31,896 nt of DNA from DTYU01 sp040756575. Lineage in GTDB: Bacteria > Bacillota > Desulfotomaculia > Desulfotomaculales > Ammonificaceae. The notes under the pieces were generated by a model. The model worked only from the letters and a program-made list of their open reading frames with translations, did no database searches and was not told where the DNA came from. The DNA lies in contig JBFLYP010000025.1 in assembly GCA_040756575.1 (NCBI GenBank), positions 1 through 31,896 on the forward strand, given 5' to 3'. Shown in pieces: positions 23,989 to 31,790 of the stretch; the stretch's first letter is position 1, and each line of letters starts with the position of its first letter. Made by a program: the position numbers and the translations under genes.

Positions 23989-25014
23989 TTATCGCCGGGT
24001 TTTTCTCGGTGAATCCTTGCTTTGATCATTTCGGCTTCCGGTTGGCTTCGGACCCCAAAAGATTTCTGTATAGGTTACCGGGCGGGGGAGTTCTCCCGCC
24101 TGCTGGAGAACTTCTTGCAGGCGGTAAAAGTGAGCGGGGTTTGCCTTGCTGCCGGAGTTCCAGATGTGTTCCTTTTGCCCGCGGGTGACGATGCTTTCCA
24201 GTCCAGGCAGGCTCATTTGCGGGAAATACGGGCCGAGGATCCAGGCGATTTCCGCGGCCGGCCGGTGATAAAGATCTGTCTTGGCGCGCGCCAGTGCCCG
24301 GCTGAAAGCGGCGAGAATCGAGCCGTTCTCGGCGGCCCAGTTTTCCGGTGCAGCGAGGACGGTCAGGCACAGGGGCTTTCCACTGCTGAGGGGTGCAGCA
24401 AAGAACGCTTTTTTAGCACGGGTTAAGGATGTCGCTGCGGGTTCTGGCAACACGATGTAATCACCCGTGCCGGCCAAGAAGACGGGTATACGCAGCCTTT
24501 CCGGGATGTTTACAATGAGGACCGCCTCGCGGTACGGGTAAACGCCATTGTCCCGCAGAGCCGCTTCCAGGACCGCCGTGGTGGCACTTGTAGGCTCGGC
24601 GGTGATGATGGCTTTTTGCTTGGTTTTTTCCCAGGTGAAAAGCTCCGGTTTACGGCCGAGAAGAAGGGCATACTCGTGTTCGGTAAGGGTCGCCACGGCA
24701 ACCTGTTTTTCGCCGAAGAAGATGCGGCTGTACAGCAGGTCTTCTAAGCTGCACGTATGTAGCACACCGGGCTTTTGCCAGTCCCGGTCGCTGCTGTCGG
24801 TGTTAACCACCTGCACCTCGAGTCCGGCTTCATCGAAGTAACCCCGCACAATACTGAGATATACCGGCAGTATCTCCAACCGCGGTACAGGGGTGGCGAC
24901 ATATATAACCGGACGTTTGGACACGCGCTGCTTATTCAGGTAGAAAGGGACCAGCCCTGCTGTTATGATTGCCAGGAGGAGGCCGCCTGCGATAATCCGG
25001 TGGTTTAGACGCAA
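23989..25014 (-). CDS. Membrane-anchored NMT1/SsuA-like substrate-binding protein
   Basis: The 341-aa product resembles periplasmic-binding proteins of the NMT1/SsuA type. An N-terminal hydrophobic anchor (IIAGGLLLAIITAGLVPFYL, about 7-26) precedes VIYVATPVPRLEILPVYLSIVRGYF and a DEAGLEVQVV segment, the usual start of this fold. A two-lobe body follows. There is no lipobox cysteine, so it is probably a signal-anchored protein. I chose the TTG at 25014 (plus-strand CAA 25012-25014) because CGGAGGTGG stands 6 nt before it and this places the anchor at the N-terminus. A longer frame to 25254 is unsupported. No ABC permease or ATPase gene is adjacent, so it is an orphan here and its ligand is unknown. 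Confidence 0.8.
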   Translation of the reverse strand: MRLNHRIIAGGLLLAIITAGLVPFYLNKQRVSKRPVIYVATPVPRLEILPVYLSIVRGYFDEAGLEVQVVNTDSSDRDWQKPGVLHTCSLEDLLYSRIFFGEKQVAVATLTEHEYALLLGRKPELFTWEKTKQKAIITAEPTSATTAVLEAALRDNGVYPYREAVLIVNIPERLRIPVFLAGTGDYIVLPEPAATSLTRAKKAFFAAPLSSGKPLCLTVLAAPENWAAENGSILAAFSRALARAKTDLYHRPAAEIAWILGPYFPQMSLPGLESIVTRGQKEHIWNSGSKANPAHFYRLQEVLQQAGELPRPVTYTEIFWGPKPTGSRNDQSKDSPRKTRR

Positions 25015-25285
25015 ATAAAACCACCTCCGGGCAAAATTTGCTCCTCCTCGGATATCTATGCCGGTAGCAGGGAGATATGCGGGCAAGTTGACACGGTGGC
25101 GCTTGCCGGGTAAGATTATTGGTATGAAATTACCGGCGCGGCTGTTGCGTGTTACCACCGGCAGCGGTGGGACATTTGAGGGGAAACAGAGCACGGCAGG
25201 CCGTGAAGGGATGAATGGCAGAGAAAGCCGGCAAGGACTCTGGGAGTGCCACATGCGGCAAGCCGCACAACGAAATCTGAAAAAC

Positions 25286-25322
25286 TTTTCATAGCGTTTT
25301 GTGCCTGAGCGCAGCGAAAGGC
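25286..25322 (+). repeat. 37-nt direct repeat, copy 1
   Basis: It matches 25415-25451 with a single difference (G/A at the ninth base); the common core includes TTTTGTGCCTGAGCGCAGCG. The copies start 129 nt apart. Confidence 0.85.
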
Positions 25323-25336
25323 GTGAATCTGAAAAT

Positions 25337-25371
25337 CGTTCTACGTGCGACGTTCTACGTTCTACGTTAGG
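25337..25371 (+). repeat. Five-unit heptamer array
   Basis: CGTTCTA, CGTGCGA, CGTTCTA, CGTTCTA and CGTTAGG stand in seven-base register between the two 37-nt repeats. Confidence 0.65.
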
Positions 25372-25414
25372 AGCAGGAGACGGAGAAAGGGACTAAACTA
25401 CGGATGAACACCCA

Positions 25415-25451
25415 TTTTCATAACGTTTTGTGCCTGAGCGCAGCGAAAGGC
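25415..25451 (+). repeat. 37-nt direct repeat, copy 2
   Basis: Same orientation and sequence as 25286-25322 with one mismatch. Confidence 0.85.
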
Positions 25452-25460
25452 ATGGTTATA

Positions 25461-25550
25461 AGAATGAAAAATTTAATTGCCTGTCCTCGGTCTTTTATAA
25501 ACGTCGAACGTTGAACGGACCCTAAAGGTCTGTCAGTATAAGGTTGAACG
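25461..25550 (+). repeat. Dispersed leader repeat, copy 2
   Basis: This is the counterpart of 17214-17316. The 21-nt block is at 25490-25510, GACCCTAAAGGTCT at 25518-25531 and the 18-nt block at 25533-25550. It has two heptamer units (CGTCGAA, CGTTGAA) where copy 1 has three. It ends 30 nt before valS, just ahead of its ribosome binding site. Confidence 0.8.
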
Positions 25551-25580
25551 TTTATTTTTCGGAGGAGGAATAAAAGTAAA

Positions 25581-28229
25581 TTGAGCGGAAATAAAATGCT
25601 GCCTCCGGCGTACAACCCAAAACTCGTGGAGGAAAAGTGGTACCGTGTTTGGGAAGAAGGAGGGTACTTCAGGGCCGAGGTTGATCCGGCAAAAAAGCCG
25701 TTTTGCATTGTGATGCCGCCGCCGAATGTGACGGGCGAGCTGCACATGGGGCACGCCCTGAACAACACCCTTCAGGATGTGCTCGTACGCTGGCGACGGA
25801 TGCAGGGCTATAGCGTCCTTTGGCTCCCCGGAACCGACCATGCGGGGATCGCCACGCAGGCGCGGGTTGAGGCGATGCTGGCAAAGGAGGGGCTCTCCCG
25901 CTTTGATCTCGGCCGGGAGAAGTTTCTCGAACGGGTCTGGGCGTGGAAGGAAAAGTACGGTAACACCATCACTATGCAGTTAAGGCGCCTCGGGGCATCC
26001 TGCGACTGGGAACGCGAGCGGTTTACGATGGACGAGGGGTGTTCGGAAGCGGTAAAGGAGGTCTTCCTCCGCCTTTACGAGTGCGGTCTCATTTACCGCG
26101 ACAACTATATCGTCAACTGGTGCCCGCACTGCAGAACGGTGATTTCCGATATTGAGGTTGAACATAAGGAGACGGCGGGACACCTTTACTACATCAAGTA
26201 CCCGTTCAAGGAAGGGAACGGCTATGTTTTGATCGCCACCACCCGCCCGGAGACGATGCTGGGCGATACGGCGGTCGCGGTGAACCCGGCCGACGAACGC
26301 TTCCGGGATTTGATCGGTAAGACGTTGATTCTGCCGCTGGTACAACGTGAACTGCCGGTTATCGCCGACGACTATGTGGAAATGGAGTTCGGGACGGGTG
26401 CGCTTAAGGTAACGCCGGGACACGACCCCAACGACTTTGAGATCGGCCGCCGGCATAACCTGCCTTCTGTTCAGGTGATCGGACCGGACGGCCGTATGAC
26501 ACCGGAAGCCGGCGTACGTTACGCGGGGCTCGACCGGTGGGAGTGCAGGAAGCTTGTGATCGAAGATCTCCAGAGAGAAGGCCTGCTGGTCAAGATCGAA
26601 GACCTGAGCCACGCCGTCGGCCGCTGCTACCGGTGCGATACGGTCATCGAGCCTACCGTTTCGAAGCAGTGGTTCGTCCGGATGAAGCCGCTGGCGGAAC
26701 CGGCGATCCGGGCTGCGGAAGACAAGCGGGTGGTCTTCATACCGGAGCGTTTTACGAAGATATACCTGAACTGGCTTGAAAACATCCGCGACTGGTGCAT
26801 CTCGCGTCAGTTGTGGTGGGGGCACAGGATACCGGTCTGGCACTGCCCCGACTGCGGTGAGAGCACCGCTTCGCGCGGAGAGGTGGAAAGATGCCCCCGC
26901 TGCGGCTCGGAACGGGTGGAGCAGGATCCCGACGTGCTTGACACCTGGTTCTCCTCGGCGCTCTGGCCCTTTTCAACGCTGGGGTGGCCGAAAGAAACCG
27001 CCGACCTGAGCTATTTCTACCCCACATCGGTACTGGTCACCGCGCGGGACATTATATTCTTCTGGGTCGCGCGAATGATCTTTATGGCGCTTGCTTTCAT
27101 GGACGATGTGCCGTTCCGTGAGGTCTTTATCCACGGGCTTGTGCTTGACGCCCTCGGGCGCAAGATGTCAAAGTCCTTAGGCAACGGCGTCGATCCCATT
27201 GATGTGATCGAGAGCCATGGCGCCGATAGCCTCAGGTTTATGCTGGTGACCGGGAACACCTCCGGCAATGACCTTCGCTTCCACTTCGAAAGACTCGACG
27301 GGGCGCGCAATTTTATCAACAAACTCTGGAACGCTTCGCGGTTCGCCCTTATGAACCTCGGGGACGACAGGGCGATGGAGCAGGTCGACCGGTCTAAGTA
27401 CGAGCTTGTGGACCGCTGGATTTTGAGCCGCTACCACCGGGCTGTGCGAAAGACCTCCGAATGCCTCGATCTTTACGATCTCGGCGAGGCGGCACGTGTG
27501 CTTTACGACTTCGTCTGGGACGAGTTCTGTGACTGGTACATCGAATTAGTGAAACCCCGCCTTTACCGGGGTACGCCCCGGGAAGCGGCGGTTGCCCGTG
27601 CGGTGTTGCGCAAGGTGCTCGGCGGGACGCTTAGGCTTCTCCACCCCTTCGTGCCGTTTGTCACCGAGGATATCTGGCACCACCTTGAGCCCGGCGCGGC
27701 CCCTTTGATCGCCCAGTGCTGGCCCGGGGACGAGCCGGAACTCGCGGACCCTGCCGCCGAGGAGGAAATGGCCGTCCTGATGGAGATCATCCGGTCTGTG
27801 CGTCACATCCGGGCCGAGATGAAAGTGCCGCCCGGACGCCGGGCGGCTGTGGTTCTGGTCGCGCCCGAAGAAAAAGTCCGCCAGGTGATTGAGCAAAACA
27901 AACGGTACATTGAAGAACTTGCCGCCGGTACGGTTTCCGTTGCGCGGGAGTTAGCGGTTAAACCCGCGCAGGCCGCACACGCGGTTGCGGCAGGAGTGGA
28001 AATACTTGTTCCCCTCGGCGGTCTGATCGACATCGACAAGGAGCGGGCAAGGCTGGTCAAGGAACTGGATACGGTGTTAAATGAACTAAGCCGGGTGGAA
28101 GGAAAACTCCGGAACGCCGGGTTTTTATCCAAGGCCCCGGCAGAGGTGGTTGCCAAAGAGCGCGAAAGGCAGGCGGAACTTACGCAGAAACGTGATTCGC
28201 TCGCGGCGCGGCTCAAAATGTTCGGATAG
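25581..28229 (+). CDS. valS: Valyl-tRNA synthetase
   Basis: ValRS charges tRNA-Val and edits mischarged threonine. The 882-aa class I synthetase has the HIGH motif HMGH at 55-58 (PPPNVTGELHMGHALNN) and a CP1 editing domain. A zinc-ribbon-like pair of CxxC motifs (CPDC and CPRC) and KMSKS at 528-532 follow. The anticodon-binding domain comes next, then the C-terminal coiled coil typical of ValRS (IDKERARLVKELDTVLNEL). The start is taken as TTG at 25581 with GGAGGAGG 12 nt upstream; the spacing is long, and ATG at 25596 is even farther away. folC follows after 13 nt, as in B. subtilis. Confidence 0.96.
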   Translation: MSGNKMLPPAYNPKLVEEKWYRVWEEGGYFRAEVDPAKKPFCIVMPPPNVTGELHMGHALNNTLQDVLVRWRRMQGYSVLWLPGTDHAGIATQARVEAMLAKEGLSRFDLGREKFLERVWAWKEKYGNTITMQLRRLGASCDWERERFTMDEGCSEAVKEVFLRLYECGLIYRDNYIVNWCPHCRTVISDIEVEHKETAGHLYYIKYPFKEGNGYVLIATTRPETMLGDTAVAVNPADERFRDLIGKTLILPLVQRELPVIADDYVEMEFGTGALKVTPGHDPNDFEIGRRHNLPSVQVIGPDGRMTPEAGVRYAGLDRWECRKLVIEDLQREGLLVKIEDLSHAVGRCYRCDTVIEPTVSKQWFVRMKPLAEPAIRAAEDKRVVFIPERFTKIYLNWLENIRDWCISRQLWWGHRIPVWHCPDCGESTASRGEVERCPRCGSERVEQDPDVLDTWFSSALWPFSTLGWPKETADLSYFYPTSVLVTARDIIFFWVARMIFMALAFMDDVPFREVFIHGLVLDALGRKMSKSLGNGVDPIDVIESHGADSLRFMLVTGNTSGNDLRFHFERLDGARNFINKLWNASRFALMNLGDDRAMEQVDRSKYELVDRWILSRYHRAVRKTSECLDLYDLGEAARVLYDFVWDEFCDWYIELVKPRLYRGTPREAAVARAVLRKVLGGTLRLLHPFVPFVTEDIWHHLEPGAAPLIAQCWPGDEPELADPAAEEEMAVLMEIIRSVRHIRAEMKVPPGRRAAVVLVAPEEKVRQVIEQNKRYIEELAAGTVSVARELAVKPAQAAHAVAAGVEILVPLGGLIDIDKERARLVKELDTVLNELSRVEGKLRNAGFLSKAPAEVVAKERERQAELTQKRDSLAARLKMFG

Positions 28230-28242
28230 CGTTAAAGGAATT

Positions 28243-29529
28243 ATGAATTACGAAGAAGCGATCGCCTACATGCAAAACGCGGCTGCGGCGGGGATTAAGC
28301 CGGGGCTTGAGCGGATAAGCAGGCTCCTCGACCGTCTCGATAACCCGCAGCACAGGTTTAGAGCGGTGCACGTCGGCGGTACTAACGGCAAGGGTTCCGT
28401 CGCCGCGATGCTGACGGCGGTTTTGTCAGCAGCCGGGTACAAGGTCGGTACCTTTACCTCGCCGCACCTCCACTCCTATACCGAAAGGTTCCGGTTGAAC
28501 GGCACGCCTGTTGAACCCGCGGTGTTGGCGGGATTAATCGGTGACATCGTGCCCGTACTGGAGTCGCTCCGGGCGGAGGACGTCATTCCCACCGAGTTTG
28601 AGATCCACACGGCGCTGGCGTTTCTTTTCTTTCTCCGGGAAGCGGTTGACATTGCGGTGGTTGAGGTCGGCCTCGGCGGGCGTTACGATGCGACCAACGT
28701 GATTCTTCCGGAGGCGGTGGTGATCACAAACGTAACCATAGACCATACCGATTACTTAGGGAGCGAACTCGGGCGGATAGCCCGCGAGAAAGCGGGGATA
28801 GTTAAGCCGGGCGTACCGGTGGTGACAGGGGCCGGCGGTACCGCGCTTTCCATAATCGGGCGTGAATGCGGCGTAAAAGGGGCGCCGCTTTTTGTCTTAG
28901 GGCGGGATTTCTCGGTGATTGCGCGGAAAAACAGCCTTGATGGGCAGGTGCTGGACGTCAGCGGCTGGTGGGGGCAGACAAAGGGGCTCAGGATAAACCT
29001 ATTGGGACGGCACCAGCAGCATAACGCGGCATGTGCCGTCGCGGCGGTGCAACTGCTTGCGGAGCGGGGCTGGCGGGTCGGCGGGTCGGCGGTAGGGGAC
29101 GGGATGGCGGCAGCCGTATGGCCCGGACGGTTTGAAATTGTGCAGGAAAACCCGTATGTAATCATCGACGGGGCGCACAACACCGCCGGGGCGACGGCGC
29201 TTCGGGCAGCGCTGCAGGACTATTTTTCGGGGCGGCGGCTGGTACTCGTGCTCGGGATGCTCGCGGACAAGGAGCGGGCGGAGGCGGCGGCGGTGTTATG
29301 CCCGCTTGCCGACGCGGTGGTAGTGACGCGCCCGCCGGGCTCGCGCGCCGGGCGCTGGCGGGAGCTTGCGGCTCTGGCACGGCGGTACGTACCGGCGGTG
29401 GACGAGATCGAAGACGTTACTGCGGCGGTTGAGCGCGCGCTGGCGCTTGCCCGGCCGGAGGATCTGGTGGCCGTAACAGGTTCGCTTTACCTCATTGCCG
29501 AAGCACGGGCGCTTTTTAACATAACCTAA
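28243..29529 (+). CDS. folC: Folylpolyglutamate synthase / dihydrofolate synthase
   Basis: FolC adds glutamates to folates, and in many bacteria also makes dihydrofolate. The 428-aa Mur-ligase-family product has the N-terminal NYEEAIAYM segment and the P-loop VGGTNGKGSVAAML. FTSPHLHSYTERF, the metal-binding VVEVGLGGRYDATNV and ITNVTIDHTDYLG follow. The C-terminal glutamate-ligase domain has IIDGAHNTAGATALR. I chose ATG at 28243 with AAAGGA upstream, because the longer frame overlaps valS and adds non-family residues. It is probably cotranscribed with valS. Confidence 0.95.
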   Translation: MNYEEAIAYMQNAAAAGIKPGLERISRLLDRLDNPQHRFRAVHVGGTNGKGSVAAMLTAVLSAAGYKVGTFTSPHLHSYTERFRLNGTPVEPAVLAGLIGDIVPVLESLRAEDVIPTEFEIHTALAFLFFLREAVDIAVVEVGLGGRYDATNVILPEAVVITNVTIDHTDYLGSELGRIAREKAGIVKPGVPVVTGAGGTALSIIGRECGVKGAPLFVLGRDFSVIARKNSLDGQVLDVSGWWGQTKGLRINLLGRHQQHNAACAVAAVQLLAERGWRVGGSAVGDGMAAAVWPGRFEIVQENPYVIIDGAHNTAGATALRAALQDYFSGRRLVLVLGMLADKERAEAAAVLCPLADAVVVTRPPGSRAGRWRELAALARRYVPAVDEIEDVTAAVERALALARPEDLVAVTGSLYLIAEARALFNIT

Positions 29530-29720
29530 CATACTGCGAGTCGTAGAAAGACGCCCCTCATTTTTCTTTTTCGAAAACATTAGGGTGCTTTCCATTGCAC
29601 TATTGGCGGGCTTCATTCTACCGGCTTATGCTTTTACTCACCTCGTACTCTGCGTGCGGAATCAGGATGGAAGGAGTGCGGCATAATAAGAACAAAAGAA
29701 TCTTACGGTAGGTGTTCAAG

Positions 29721-30047
29721 GTGGAAGTGGACCTCGGCTGGAACGAGTTCAAGGAGTGGCTCGGCAAGGGCCTTAAGGCGCTGCGGTTGGTAGGCGTGTC
29801 CGATGAAAACGCCGAGGATATTGGTTACCGTTTCGGCAAGCTGCTTAACCGTTACGTTGATTCGGCGAACCGGGAGCAGCGGCTGATCAAAGAGCTGTGG
29901 GACCAGGGAAACGAAATCGAGCGCCGGGCGCTTGCCTCGATGCTGGCAAGGCTGGTCGAGCGCGACACCATCGAGCGCAAGAAACCCTCCCGGATGAGCG
30001 AGAAAGGCGGGCCCGACGAAACTACAGAGGGCCGAAAGAAACCGTAA
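29721..30047 (+). CDS. DUF3243 family protein
   Basis: A small cytosolic protein (108 aa) that matches the DUF3243 pattern by eye: WNEFKEWLGKGLKALRLVGVSDENAEDIGYRFGKLLNRYV, then EQRLIKELWDQGNEIERRALASMLARLVE. These proteins of about 80-100 aa are common in endospore formers and have no established function. The C-terminal 30 residues are charged and probably disordered. The start is uncertain. GTG at 29721 has AGGTG about 6 nt upstream; GTG at 29712 is in frame but poorly preceded. It lies downstream of folC after a 191-nt spacer in which I see no other feature. Confidence 0.75.
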   Translation: MEVDLGWNEFKEWLGKGLKALRLVGVSDENAEDIGYRFGKLLNRYVDSANREQRLIKELWDQGNEIERRALASMLARLVERDTIERKKPSRMSEKGGPDETTEGRKKP

Positions 30048-30090
30048 ATTTAGAATGGTCATTGGTCAGCAATAAGGGATTGGCTACTTT

Positions 30091-30621
30091 GTGAACGTGA
30101 AACCCCAAAACGTCACCCACCCCCCTTTTGACAATGAAGGCGTACAGCAATTGGTTGAACATCTAGCAGGTAAAGATGCTTGCCTCGCAGGGAAAAGAGC
30201 TGCTAAGTGGCAGCTTGATGGCCATGAGGGGAATGTTGTGCTTCTTAACTACAAGGGTAAAGAGGATGTTCAAATAATATTTGGTGAATCCGGCGGAAAG
30301 GTTAAGGTTGGCGCGGGGGTTTATAAAATCACAAACCGCAAAACGCAAGCCGAGGCATATGACTTCGTTGACGGGAAGATTTATCATGCCTCGACTATTA
30401 CCGTTACCAAAGACTCTAATGGTAGACCTGGCAAACCTTCAATAGAATGGCATTCCAGCCCTCTCAATCCCCAAAATCCTAAAGCGATTGATTCACCGCC
30501 AGTCTCTACTCTGTCTACCAGTAGCTGTAACACTTGCAAAAAAGTTTGCTACTACATTTACGGTGCAGGTTGCGGTGTATCAAGCTACTTTGTCTGTAAT
30601 GCTGCCTGTGCTCTATACTGA
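30091..30621 (+). CDS. Possible halocin-C8-like bacteriocin precursor
   Basis: The 176-aa product has an unrecognised hydrophilic N-terminal part (about 1-140) without a signal peptide, and an abrupt cysteine-rich end. Cys 146, 149, 153, 161, 169 and 173 give C-x2-C-x3-C-x7-C-x7-C-x3-C, with GAGCGV in the middle and aromatic/hydrophobic residues between. That layout recalls the halocin C8-like bacteriocin domain found in some Clostridia; this is a resemblance, not a verified match. The start is taken as GTG with a weak upstream AAGGGA. Codon use is more AT-rich than in folC. No transporter, protease or immunity gene is nearby. The stop lies where an IS3-type end seems to begin, so the C-terminus may be truncated or altered. 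Confidence 0.55.
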   Translation: MNVKPQNVTHPPFDNEGVQQLVEHLAGKDACLAGKRAAKWQLDGHEGNVVLLNYKGKEDVQIIFGESGGKVKVGAGVYKITNRKTQAEAYDFVDGKIYHASTITVTKDSNGRPGKPSIEWHSSPLNPQNPKAIDSPPVSTLSTSSCNTCKKVCYYIYGAGCGVSSYFVCNAACALY

Positions 30622-31049
30622 CCCCATAGAAGACCAGACAAACGGCATGGTAGAATGGGAGCGAATAAACGAGGAGGAAAAGAACCATGCCGAAACGCCG
30701 CTGGACAGCCGAAGAAAAGATGCAAATCGTCTTAGCGGGTCTGATGCCTGAGGCCAGCATTGCCGCCATCCGCAGGGAGCATAAAGTATCCCAGTCCCAG
30801 TTCTACCCACCCTCAGGTTCTCTGAGTGCTGGGCGGGGCGCCTTCTTAAAGGGGGGCAAAGCCGCCCTGCAAAACGGCCCTTCCGGCCGGGAACAGGAGC
30901 TGGAGCGCAAACTCCGGGAGGCCCAGGTTCCTTCCGGGTGCTACAGCACTTATTGCGTATTCCGGGATTGTGCGGAGAACTACGCCTTCTTGATACCATT
31001 CTCTGAGGGTGGGCACCGGGGAGCAAGTACTGGCAAGACTATCAAGTAA
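30619..31049 (+). pseudogene. Truncated IS3-family OrfA (HTH transposase subunit)
   Basis: An ATG at 30687 with GAGGAGG upstream opens MPKRRWTAEEKMQIVLAGLM, then SIAAIRREHKVSQSQFY, the helix-turn-helix of IS3-type OrfA (HTH_Tnp_1). The expected YRWR-like continuation is replaced by about nine unrelated codons (about 30807-30833). The frame then resumes as GAFLKGGKAALQNG and the leucine-zipper-like GREQELERKLREAQ, and ends in unrelated sequence. No OrfB (DDE integrase) follows. The sequence from about 30619 (TGACCCCATAGAAG) looks like an IS3 left end. The element is decayed. Confidence 0.75.
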
Positions 31050-31080
31050 TGGCTCCCTGGGACTGCCGGGGAGCCATTAC
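31046..31080 (+). repeat. Perfect 12-bp inverted repeat
   Basis: GTAATGGCTCCC (31046-31057) pairs with GGGAGCCATTAC (31069-31080), with an 11-nt loop. No T-run follows. A partial third copy (GGAGAGCCGTTACG) comes just after, at about 31087-31100. Confidence 0.75.
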
Positions 31081-31274
31081 GTCACCGGAGAGCCGTTACG
31101 TTATTTGAGGTGAAGTCGGTTGCGGGTGCAGAAAACCGTTATTTTTATCGCATGGGGCATCCTATGGCACCTGTTTTTCCGGGACAGCAGGTTTAACGAA
31201 AGGCCTGATGAACTAGTAATTAATTGTGGAATGAGCATTTTGCTTGCGTTCGGTACTACCTGCGATCGTCAATT

Positions 31275-31380
31275 AAAAACTGAGCCAGTCGCTCATTAAA
31301 ACTGAGCCACCTGCGCTCATTTAAAACTGAGCCACTTGCTCATTAAAAGTGAGCCACCCTCCTCAAAAGACTGAGCCATC
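31275..31380 (-). repeat. Five tandem terminal repeats of an IS21-family element
   Basis: The core (C/G)TGAGCCA, usually preceded by AAAA, occurs at 31280, 31302, 31328, 31349 and 31371, spaced 21-26 nt. IS21 elements typically carry such multiple terminal repeats. They lie downstream of the istB fragment, where the element's end is expected. Confidence 0.75.
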
Positions 31381-31440
31381 TTTCCATCTCATCTTTACTT
31401 TAAGAGCTCCCGAGGCGTCTTCCGGCGGCGCCGGAGGGTA

Positions 31441-31571
31441 GTCTTGACCGCCGGGGTCCCCGCAGTGGTAAAATGCCGCGGGCGACGGGGGTGTGAAACT
31501 CCTGCATCATCTCTCCGGAGCCACCCCCGTCGGCAAGACCGGTTTACCACGGGCGGGGTGGCGGTCAAGAC
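31441..31571. repeat. Large nested inverted repeat after the istB fragment
   Basis: Four nested arms pair: GTCTTGACCGCC (31441-31452) with 31560-31571; CCCCGC (31458-31463) with 31553-31558; GTGGTAAA (31465-31472) with 31543-31550; and CGACGGGGGTG (31483-31493) with 31522-31532. That is 37 base pairs in a 131-nt element with a 28-nt central loop containing CTCCGGAG. It starts 12 nt beyond the istB stop on the minus strand. Confidence 0.85.
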
Positions 31572-31582
31572 CGCCGCCGCAG

Positions 31583-31790
31583 TCACACGGTATCACCTCC
31601 CTGTAAAATCCCGGCGTTCTTATTGCTCGCCCGCTTCAGCCGCTGCTTCAGACGGTACGATTCGCCGTTCATGTTTAGAATGTAGGCGTGATGGGTCAGC
31701 CGGTCCACCAGCGCCGCGGTCATCATCGGGTCAGGGAAGATCTCGTTCCACCGGGAAAACTCCAGATTTGTATAAGTTACTTGGAATTTG
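31583..31790 (-). pseudogene. C-terminal fragment of IS21-family IstB ATPase
   Basis: The minus-strand frame reads TYTNLEFSRWNEIFPDP, then MMTAALVDRLTHHAYILNM and NGESYRLKQRLKR, which is the C-terminal part of IstB, the transposition helper ATPase. The Walker motifs and all of IstA are missing. Upstream of about 31770-31790 the frame continues into unrelated residues, so a junction lies there. The remaining sequence to the window end (31790-31896) shows no recognisable gene. Confidence 0.8.

Larger units (their letters stand above)
25015..25580 (+). other. Repeat-rich, gene-free spacer before valS
   Basis: No gene is visible in these 566 nt. They hold a promoter-like pair (TTGACA 25090-25095, TAAGAT 25113-25118, 17-nt spacing), a 37-nt direct repeat (25286-25322 and 25415-25451) and a five-unit heptamer array (25337-25371). 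The second copy of the dispersed leader repeat (about 25461-25550) is also here. A T-box leader would be expected for many Firmicutes valS genes, but I see no UGGNACCGCG sequence. Confidence 0.55.

Noticed and set aside
25015..25254. 80-residue N-terminal extension of the binding protein
   Set aside because: It would bury the membrane anchor, is Pro/Arg-rich and lacks family resemblance; the TTG at 25014 has a strong binding site.
25015..25580. T-box riboswitch for valS
   Set aside because: The conserved T-box sequence is absent; the spacer is made of repeats.
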